In this document: in pieces, positions 56,867 through 64,000 of the stretch
Position numbering within the stretch: position 1 is the stretch's first letter
Layout: every line of letters starts with the position of its first letter
Source of the DNA: Lonicera japonica
Lineage: Eukaryota; Streptophyta; Magnoliopsida; Dipsacales; Caprifoliaceae
DNA length: 64,000 bases
Reading direction: 5' to 3'
Assembly (NCBI GenBank): GCA_021464415.1
Contig: CM038471.1
Location: forward strand, 34,631,234-34,695,233
The notes under the pieces: generated by a model
Databases searched by the model: none
Seen by the model: only the letters and a program-made list of their open reading frames with translations
Told to the model about the DNA's origin: nothing
Program-made: the position numbers and the translations under genes

Positions 56867-57698
56867 TTCACAACCATGCCCGATGTTGATTTCAACCTCG
56901 AGTCTTCTGTGGGTGAACGCAAGATTAATAGTGGACAAGTTGCTTTGTTCCTCAGCAATCGTTTTAAGGTCAGGCCCATTTTTCACTTTTATTTTATATA
57001 ATTTTTCCCAATACCATAGCTTAAATTTAATCAATGGAAGTAGTTAAAATGTTGATTCCAATTTGGCTAGATCATACATAAATGAAAATGGCAAAATTGT
57101 GGAACATCTGTCTTTCCTCATGTCAGCATATTTGTACCTCCTCTCTCTCTGTGTGCCCGTCACGATGGCATGCATATTCATGATCATTTTTCCATAATCA
57201 AATAAACTCACTATATATTTTTTTAAATAGTTCATTGCTAAAGAATTATATATTTGCTCTTTGCATAGCCTTCCTCGTCTGGAAACTAGCAAAATTGGAA
57301 GGAATGAAAAATACTATTAGGCCTCATTGGGTTCGGAGTGGAAAACTTGTAACCTTAGGTCAAAATTGAAACGGCAAAAAGTATTTTCATCTATTTCCGG
57401 TAAACTTCACGCAAAATTAATGAACACAATGAAAAAAGTTTTCCATTCACTATTTTACTTTCCACCCTAAACCAGACGCGCCCTTAAGCTTCAGCTGATG
57501 TTTGGATAATTTATGCAGGCAGCCATTCATGAAACTATGGTACTACCCAACAGTGAAAGTATAGCCATTCCTTGGATGCTGGCAGAGAAAGATGACTGGG
57601 TCTCCCGGGAAGTCGCTCCGTTCATTTGGGTCAGTGACCAGAGCGCTACACGTGAAGTGCCTACCCCACAACACTGTGAACCAACACACATGCCTGAG

Positions 57699-58259
57699 TG
57701 TCACGGGGTGCCTTCCAACAGCACTCGTGACCGACACCGACTACACTTCATCACCACCGTGCTTGCGCCCGAGCGCAGCACGGCCCAACAGGCGATCTAG
57801 CATCATCTAGTTTTATTATGTTTAGGTTTCTCATATGTAAATATTGTTTCCATGTAATTAGATCTAGGAATTTCCTTTGTAATTGTATTGCATTTTCTTT
57901 GTATAAGTTTCTTGTAACTTGTAAGGCCCAACGTGCACTGCTACAACTTTGGTATTTTCATTAAGTGGTTATATGTGGGGATAAGACTATCTGTCTCACA
58001 CCTGAGTTGCCAACCAGTGCACGTTGTTTAGCACTTTGTATTCAAGCTCTTATTTTCTTTCGACTTGTAACAGCTTTTCATGTAATCTCATTTCTTGTAA
58101 TGAAGTAATCTCAACTTGTACTCACGCTCTCTTTAAAATTACTGTTGTTGCATGTTGTTCGTTGATCGTTAATTAAATTCGATCACACTCGACCGGTCTA
58201 TCGGTTAGCACGGTCGCTCACGCGGCCTCCTTTGCGCCATCAAAGGACGCCCCGTGACA
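57699..58259 (+). repeat. gypsy 5' LTR (561 bp)
   Basis: Ends TGTCACGGGG and CCCCGTGACA give a perfect 10-bp terminal inverted repeat. It is followed at once by the primer site. It begins inside or just after the last exon of the TEX2-like gene. Confidence 0.92.
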
Positions 58260-58274
58260 GTTGGTATTAAAGGG
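58260..58274 (+). promoter_or_regulatory. primer binding site (degenerate tRNA-Met type)
   Basis: GTTGGTATTAAAGGG directly follows the LTR. The usual tRNA-Met site reads TTGGTATCAGAGC; two or three mismatches here indicate decay or a variant. Confidence 0.6.
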
Positions 58275-58329
58275 ATTGTTTTCGATTGTTGCCTTGTAAA
58301 ACTCAGTTGGTGTATCTTGCTACGTTACG

Positions 58330-59604
58330 ATGGGAACTAATAGCCAGAGAATCGAAACCCTCGAAAGAAATATTGGCTCGCTAATGGAGAAAATGGGCGG
58401 AACGCCCTCTCTCCTCGATCATGTGAAAAGTTTGGAGTTACACACCCAAACTATCCCAGCAGGGGATGCATCGGGTAGCTCGCCTGCACTTGTCGATCGC
58501 ATACAAGATTTGGAGGAAGGCCTCCAAAATCTTCAGGGAATCCCACCAGGGGGTCACTTTGGGGAGATGATGGATGAGATGAGAACTGAAATTGATCAAC
58601 TCACCCAGAAATTGACTATATTGTCAATGGCGGTCGCTAACTCATCAGTTGGAGGTGGAGAGCGTACAAAGATAAAAGTGCCCGAACCCAAAGCATTCAC
58701 TGGTGTTCGTGATGCTAGGGAATTAGAAAATTTTGTTTTTGACATGGAACAATATTTTCTTGCAACAAAGGTTGACGAAGAGGAAACGAAAATATCCTAT
58801 GCGTCCATGTACTTGTCCGGGGATGCCAAATTGTGGTGGCGGAACAAGTACAATGACATTCAAGCCGGAGAGTGCGAGATTAGCACTTAGGAGGATCTGA
58901 AAAAGGAATTGCGTGATCGATTCCTTCCCGAAAATACCTCCCATAACGCGCGACAAGAACTCCTTCAAACGAAACACTTAGGGGGCATCAAGGAGTACGT
59001 CAATGCGTTCAGCACCATCATGCTAGATATCTACGATATGAATGGCGCGGATAGACTATTCTTCTTCATGATTGGGTTACAGCCGTGGGCCAAAACGGAG
59101 CTAAATCGTAGGTAAGTGAAGACGTTTCATCAAGCCGTATTGGCTGTTGAATGCCTACAAGATTACACCACCGGTCCTAAAACAAATGTCCCAAGAAGTG
59201 GACAAGCGAAGAATGCGGGGGAGAGAAAACCGAATTCTCCTGTCATACCTGATTGGAGAGGCAACACACCCACCAGGTCATTTACCCAGCTAAATAATTA
59301 CAAAAATGAGAACAAGTTCACAGGGAACTCCCAAACCGATAATAATGGGAAAAAGCCCGTCAGTCCCGGAACGTGCTACTTGTGTCACGGTGCTTATTTC
59401 ATGGCCAACTGCCCTGACAAGCAACTTTTAAGTGCTCTTGTTGCTAGAGGTGGCGGCATGTTCTCAAAAGTACCATCTGGTTCTGGACAACCCTTTCGTA
59501 TCCATCCAAATGACCACACAGAGTTTGAGGAAGAAACCGAAAAGTGTGAAGGAGCTCATTTGGTGCTTATCAAGGGCAGTTCATGCATTCTTGCAACGCG
59601 GTGA
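58330..59604 (+). pseudogene. chromovirus-like gag
   Basis: ATG at 58330, 55 bp after the primer site. One frame to 59604 with stops at 58888-58890 and 59113-59115. N-terminal coiled coil (IETLERNIGSLMEKMGG, LVDRIQDLEEGLQNLQ). Gag core: VPEPKAFTGVRDARELENF, ASMYLSGDAKLWWRNKY, ELRDRFLPENTSHNARQEL, VNAFSTIMLDI, FFMIGLQPWAKTEL. Zinc knuckle near 59380 reads CYLCHGAYFMANC, with Tyr where His is expected. The pol frame overlaps its last 22 bases in another frame. Confidence 0.85.
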
Positions 59605-60574
59605 CAATAGAGAATGATCATCGACAGAAAGGGAAGGTAGACCCAACCCCAAATGGGAGAGCAGGTGTTGGGAAGAGTCCTCAAGGAAACGGCCTAATGT
59701 ATGTTGATATAAAAATCAACGGGAAGCCGATTCAGGCCATGGTGGACACGGGCGCAACGCACAACTATTTGGCAAGTACTGAAGTTGAACGGTTAGGCCT
59801 TATTTTGGAGAAAGGAGTGGGCCGTGTGAAGGCCATCAACTCGGCCCCTCAACTTGTCGCTGGAATGGCGAAATCTGTGTTAGTCAAGGTGGGTCCTTAT
59901 GAAGGGAGAATCATCTTCTTAGTAGTGGTAATGGACGACTTCAAGGTTATCCTGGGGTTAGAATTCTTAAGGGAAAGTAAGGCTAGCGTCATGCCCAGCA
60001 CGAATAGCCTCATGATGCTTGGCAAGAACCCCTGCGTCATCCCGGTGATGACCCCTTCCAGTAGTGGGAAGTTTTTATCTGCAATTCAACTGAAGAAGGG
60101 ACTGAAGCATGACAATCCTACTTTTGTGGCCACGCTGAAATGGGATGAAATTCAGGAGACTTCAGGACCCCTGTCGAAATCCATTCGACGAGTGTTAACC
60201 GAGTTCGAAGATGTAATGCCCGACAACCTTCCGAAGAAGTTACCTCCACGCAGAGAAGTGGACCACCAGATTGAACTAGTGCCGGGTGCTAAGCCTCCAG
60301 TTCGTGCAGCTTATCGGATGTCCCAGCCCGAACTGGCAGAACTTCAAAAACAGCTAAAGGAATTATTGGATGCAGGTTTAGTGCAGCCAGCCAAATTGCC
60401 GTACGGGGCCCCAGTCCTCTTTCAAAAGAAGCAAGACGACTCCTTGAGTATGTGTGTCAACTACCGAGCTCTCAACAAGGTAACCATCCGGAATAACTAC
60501 CCGATCCCTCTTGTGGCCGATTGCTTTGACCAACTCAGTCGGACAAAAATTTTCACTAAGCTTGATCTCAGATC
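59605..60574 (+). pseudogene. chromovirus-like protease and partial reverse transcriptase
   Basis: Open from about 59583 in a frame different from gag. Protease: GLMYVDIKINGKPIQAMVDTGATHNYL with the catalytic Asp at 59745. RT starts with the linker EFEDVMPDNLPKKLPPRREVDH, then LLDAGLVQPAKLPYGAPVLF, SMCVNYRALNKVTIRNNYPI and IFTKLDLRSG. It stops before the catalytic YVDD box. Either a frameshift mutation or programmed frameshift separates it from gag. Truncation makes it inactive. Confidence 0.88.
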
Positions 60575-60597
60575 CGGCCTAATGTATGTTGATATAA
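60575..60597 (+). repeat. 23-bp repeated segment at the chromovirus break
   Basis: Bases 60575-60597 are identical to 59690-59712 (both contain GGCCTAATGTATGTTGATAT). The second copy sits exactly where RT sequence ends and foreign Athila sequence begins, as templated filler at a repaired break would. Confidence 0.88.
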
Positions 60598-62290
60598 TTT
60601 GTACAAAAATTTGCTTAAATAATTCTTGAATTTCATCAATCTGAGCTTCCTTCCTATTGTCTTTTAGTCTTTAAGGAAATGGGGCTTTAGGCACAAATTT
60701 CCTAACTTCAACTTCTTTTGATTCATTGGGGTTAAAGGTAGGATTATAATCTTTAATATAAGTGTTTAACTCTTCGAGAATACTTTCTTCCTCTTTTTCC
60801 TCTAATTATTTTTTATTACTTACTAGCATTCTAACTTGATTATCAATCTGGCGCCCTGATCGTAAAGTAATGATTGCATTAACTTGCCCTTGATTATGTT
60901 TAAAATGTGGATTTCGAATTTGATTAACATTATTATTAATAAAACCTTTAGGATTAAAGACAGGTTGACAAGGGAATTTTCCTTTTTCTATCTCTGCTAA
61001 CTAGTTAGTTAATTGACCCATTTGATTTTCTAAACGTGTTATTGCTTGGGTATTTATTAAAGTAGTATTTCTTACTTCATTCATAAATGATTTCAAGCTA
61101 TCTTTTAGGGATGAAAATTGTTGTTGTGTAAAAAAAGATGTGGCATTATTCATGTTCACAAGAGCTCTGAAACTTGGTGGATTCTAATGAGAGTTATTAT
61201 TCTGATTTTCCATATTATTAATCGATTGATTTTGGGAGTATGAAAAATTAAGATGATTTATCCACCCGGGATTATAAGTTTTTGAATAAAGGTTGTGGTT
61301 TTGCCTATATTCATTCATAGCATATATGTACTTGTTGTGGATTGTCTACTGTGTACCCTAACATGGATGGACATGATGCATTTACATGCATATAGGGCTC
61401 ACACAAATAGAGCACACTTCATTCTACACAAGGTTAACCGAATTATTAGACAACCTCATAGTTAAGGCTTCTAATTTTTTATTTAGACTATCTACTTGTC
61501 TTCTAGTTTCTACATCCTCATGAATTTCATAAATTTCTCCTTTTTTAGGTTGAGATTGTGTTCTCTTCTTAGAAAAGTCACACTATTGAGAACTTTCAAA
61601 CAAATTCTCTAAGAATTGACAAACTTCATCTTCATTTAGATTTAGAAAATTACCCCTATTCATAGATTATATCATATTTCGATTAGTTTGTGAGAGTCCA
61701 TTATAAAAATATTGAATTAATTTTCAAGTTTCAAAACCATGATGTGGACATCTAAGCAGTATATCTTTAAATCTTTACCATGCTTTAAAGAATTTTTTCT
61801 CATCTTTTTGGCAAAAATCAGTTATATTTTTCCTAGGTTCATTGGTTTTAGCCATACGAAACAATTTTGCTAAAAATTTAGTAATTAACCCCTTCCATAT
61901 TGTGGTAGATCTTGATGGTAACGAATTTAACCAAACTTTACCTTTTTTTTAGAGAAAAGGGAAAAAATTTAACCTAACAGATTCATCAGAAAGATTTTAA
62001 AATCTAAAAGTAGCGCATATTTCTAAAACATCTTTTATATAAAGATATGGATCTTCCATCTCTAAACCATTAAAAGTAGGGAGTAATTGGATTACTTACA
62101 GTTTTAATTCAAAATAAACAACAGTAGTGGCTGGTAAAACAATGCACGAGGGAGGATTAGTAGATATAGGAACAAATAGTTCTTTTAAAGTCTTATTATC
62201 TTTACGCTCCACCATCTTTAACTCTTCTTCAAATAAATAATTAATTTCTAAATTTTATATTCTATTAAGTCTCACTTTTCCTCATTTTCA
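60598..62290 (-). pseudogene. Athila-type Ty3/gypsy gag and protease-linker, heavily decayed
   Basis: Read leftward. The region 61850-61650 has FKDILLRCPHHGF and IQYFYNG(L), the Athila gag signature. 61620-61500 gives EDEVCQFLENLFE. 60905-60830 gives QVNAIITLRSGRQI, the LRSG word before the Athila protease. 60650-60600 gives EIQELFKQI, then the sequence ends at the junction with the chromovirus. Numerous stops. Protease and RT would lie further left but were lost. Gag forms the particle in this lineage. Confidence 0.8.
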
Positions 62291-62589
62291 ACAAACGGCC
62301 ATAAACTAAACAATTATCTCTTTTTCTTTAATTAATAGTAACAACAACAATAACAATAACAATAACAATAAAAATAACAATAATGAAGTAAATAAAAGGG
62401 TTAATAATAAAATGGAGTAAATAAAAGGGTTAATAATAAAGAGGAGATGTTTTAAAGACTTGAGATAAAAAGAAAGTATCATTGTTGCTGCCAAGTATTG
62501 AACATGTGACTTCTATTTTTTATTTTTATTTTTAGAAAAATAAAACGAGTAGAAGGAATTTAATTACTAAATTAACAAGATTAAATTAG
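62291..62589 (-). other. Athila 5' untranslated region with (AAC/AAT)n microsatellite
   Basis: Repeats of AAC and AAT at 62338-62384 and a 24-bp duplicate around AGTAAATAAAAGGGTTAATAA at about 62385-62440. Minus-strand frame through it is T-rich and leucine-heavy, not a gene. Confidence 0.65.
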
Positions 62590-62617
62590 AGCTCCTGGCA
62601 ACGGAGTTAAAAACTTG
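62590..62617 (-). promoter_or_regulatory. Athila primer binding site remnant
   Basis: On the minus strand it reads ...TTTTTAACTCCGTTGCCAGG, close to the Athila tRNA-Asp primer site TGGCGCCGTTGCCGGGGA at the CCGTTGCC core. It adjoins the probable LTR end. Confidence 0.55.
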
Positions 62618-64000
62618 TTGTGATAAATTTTAATACTCTCAATTGCATGAATCAATTTATAGTGTAGCGTATAAGCGAAATTGATCCCACAAGGACTCAA
62701 ACAATATATTTTATAATTATCTTATTAATATTTCACTAAACTCCTAATCTATTTAGAAAATTTTGTGAGAATTAAACTAACAAAATAAAGCAAAGCAAAT
62801 AAAGTAAATTAAAGTAATAGAACTAAATTAAATAATATTAAGTACGAGAACAAAATTAATGAATTAATTGACTAGGGCTTCGGAATCATATATTTAATAT
62901 CATCTTCTTAAGTATTCATGCGCATAAACTATACTCTTATCTCTCATAATTTGGTCTCTCGATTCTATTAGATGCGAAAAATAAAATCAACAAAGTATAA
63001 TTAATTAATAAAATCCAATTATAATTCTTCCATAGCCAAACTTATGTCTAAGGTCAAAACACTCCCTATATCTGTCAAAATACACCATATATTTGTTCTT
63101 AACAAATCATAAGGTTAATCCAAAAAAAAAAAAGAATATAACTTTATTTTTTATCAATTAAAATAGCCATCTAATAGGAAGAATTGTATCTTACATTAAA
63201 GCATTAAATTGGTAAAGTCAATTATAATAAATACATGTAAGATAATCAATTAAATATATTCATCGTAATTCTAGCACAAATTTAAGCTAACATGAATAAA
63301 ATTAAATAACAAACAAAATTAAAAAAAAAAAAAAAACTTACTTAACATAAAATTAATTAAATAAATACTCTTCAATCTTTAAAGTCTCCCAGTAAAGGAA
63401 AAAGAAAACAAAAGAAAATTGAAAAGAAGAAGAAAAGGTGCTCGGCTACTGTGCTGCCGTTGTTCTCCATGATTGCTATGGCTGCCCATATTTATAATTG
63501 AGAGATGGTTCATAGGTTTTATTTTTGTATGGGCTTGGTTTGGATTAAGACATGGACATCGAGTTGTAGTAATGGGTTAGCTAACTCTATTGAATGGACT
63601 TGGCTTCACTTTGGCAGCTGGGCTGGTTAATATTAATAATAATTATATGAATGTGCCCATAATTAACAAAGCTTTAGTATTAGAATTGGCCCACCAATAT
63701 ACAAATTTTTGCCATTTTTAACTGTTGAATTTTTGCATCGCAATTTCGGATTCTAATATGGTTGAATTTGAAAAAGTTCTAAACTATAAAGTTGTAGCTC
63801 TCGAAATTCTCTTCAATTTAAGCTCAAGAATCACATGATTTTAAGTTTCGAGTAAAAAGTTACGCGTTCAGAAGTATTTATCTATTTTTCTCAATTTTCT
63901 TCGATTCTTTTCCGGCACATGAAAAACATTAAAATAGAAATATTAATAATATTTTACGTTCTCTAAATTATAAATTAACATAATAAATTATACCAATTTT
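62618..64000 (-). repeat. Athila 5' LTR (minus strand), extends to or near the window end
   Basis: From TGTTGTGATAAATTTT at 62618, which in minus orientation is an LTR end ...TTTATCACAACA next to the primer site. The region to the window end is AT-rich without a gene, except a GC-richer patch at 63430-63500. The other LTR end was not identified. Confidence 0.45.

Larger units (their letters stand above)
52391..57698 (+). pseudogene. TEX2-like PH and SMP-domain lipid-transfer protein gene, damaged
   Basis: Exons: 52391-52626 and 53375-54051 (PH-like domain: VRKFAKIKDQSLILRESDG, YLETSEKESWCKALRLA; then KLRLEFHSYLTSL and SMP start LCVNLLISRLFFDAKSN), 54565-54925 (SMP core: SYIGEITCTGINPGNLPPYI, ALEIDVDYSGGAMLDIETTL), 55192-55286, 55994-56094 joined with 56875-56968 (RVASLRGMLRVHIKPPPSDQ, PDVDFNLESSVGE), and 57519 to about 57698 (MVLPNSESIAIPWMLAEKDDW). 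The order matches plant TEX2/SMP (formerly DUF2404) proteins, which act at membrane contact sites by family knowledge. Damage: about 7 extra bases near 53452-53460 shift the frame inside YLE-TS; a hAT element splits exon 5; an LTR begins at 57699 near the normal C-terminus; N-terminal membrane-anchor exon not found. Confidence 0.87.
57699..60597 (+). mobile_element. Ty3/gypsy element (chromovirus-like), 5' LTR to partial RT
   Basis: LTR, primer site, gag and protease in order, then RT cut at 60575 after LDLRSG. The Gag style (FTGVRDARELENFVFDMEQYF, a CX2C knuckle) and the single long LMYVDIKINGK-DTGAT protease suggest a Galadriel-like chromovirus; the lineage is inference. RNase H, integrase, chromodomain and 3' LTR are missing. 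Confidence 0.8.

Noticed and set aside
57513..57800. Complete C-terminus of the TEX2-like protein ending at the stop near 57798
   Set aside because: The last 33 codons are the start of the gypsy LTR, so that stop is not the native one.
62306..62494. Leucine-rich minus-strand frame as a membrane peptide
   Set aside because: Produced by the AAC/AAT microsatellite in the Athila leader.

Overview
The window is nuclear DNA of a flowering plant, most likely a eudicot. It is AT-rich, its genes have many short exons with GT-AG introns, and plant-type LTR retrotransposons (Tork-like copia, Tat/Ogre, a chromovirus and Athila), hAT, Mutator and Stowaway-like elements and an endogenous pararetrovirus fill most of the rest. 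Bacterial features such as operons and ribosome binding sites are absent. I do not name the species.

Layout, left to right. 1-3740: 3' part of a Ty1/copia element with its 3' LTR. 3741-6961: AT-rich intergenic DNA. 6962-8450: LTR and primer-site remnant of a Tat/Ogre-type gypsy element. 8.9-10.7 kb: dead Mutator-like transposase. 11.0-15.2 kb: 3' two-thirds of a phytepsin-type aspartic protease pseudogene. 15.2-25.4 kb: intergenic DNA with a 1563-bp hAT-like element (8-bp target duplication), an 842-bp Mutator-like element (9-bp target duplication) and a repeat element carrying an array of perfect palindromes. 25.4-34.8 kb: decayed Tat-lineage gypsy element with gag, protease, reverse transcriptase, two RNase H domains, integrase and an antisense ORF. 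35.0-35.5 kb: small reverse-oriented LTR with primer site.

35.66-41.59 kb: a host gene joining a copia-Gag-like N-terminal exon to ankyrin exons. It runs into a scrambled caulimovirid (petuvirus-like) insertion at 41.7-48.1 kb. That insertion contains the movement protein, capsid, protease, RT and RNase H start on the minus strand and a coiled-coil/proline-rich segment on the plus strand, joined by an 81-bp fold-back and a 154-bp direct duplication. 48.7-49.7 kb holds a second, inverted copy of the palindrome-array element. 49.7-52.3 kb is AT-rich DNA with tandem duplications and a possible CACTA fragment.

52.4-57.7 kb: a TEX2-like PH/SMP-domain lipid-transfer gene, damaged by a frameshift, by a 772-bp hAT insertion inside an exon and by an LTR at its 3' end. 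57.7-60.6 kb: 5' LTR, gag, protease and partial RT of a chromovirus-like gypsy element, cut off at a 23-bp repeated junction. 60.6-64.0 kb: reverse-oriented Athila-type gag and 5' LTR.

No intact, confidently functional protein gene lies in the window. The three host-gene families (aspartic protease, Gag-ankyrin, TEX2-like) are all incomplete or interrupted. The most interesting signals are the rearranged pararetrovirus inside the Gag-ankyrin locus, the paired palindrome arrays 27 kb apart in opposite orientation, and the precise hAT insertion in the SMP-domain gene.
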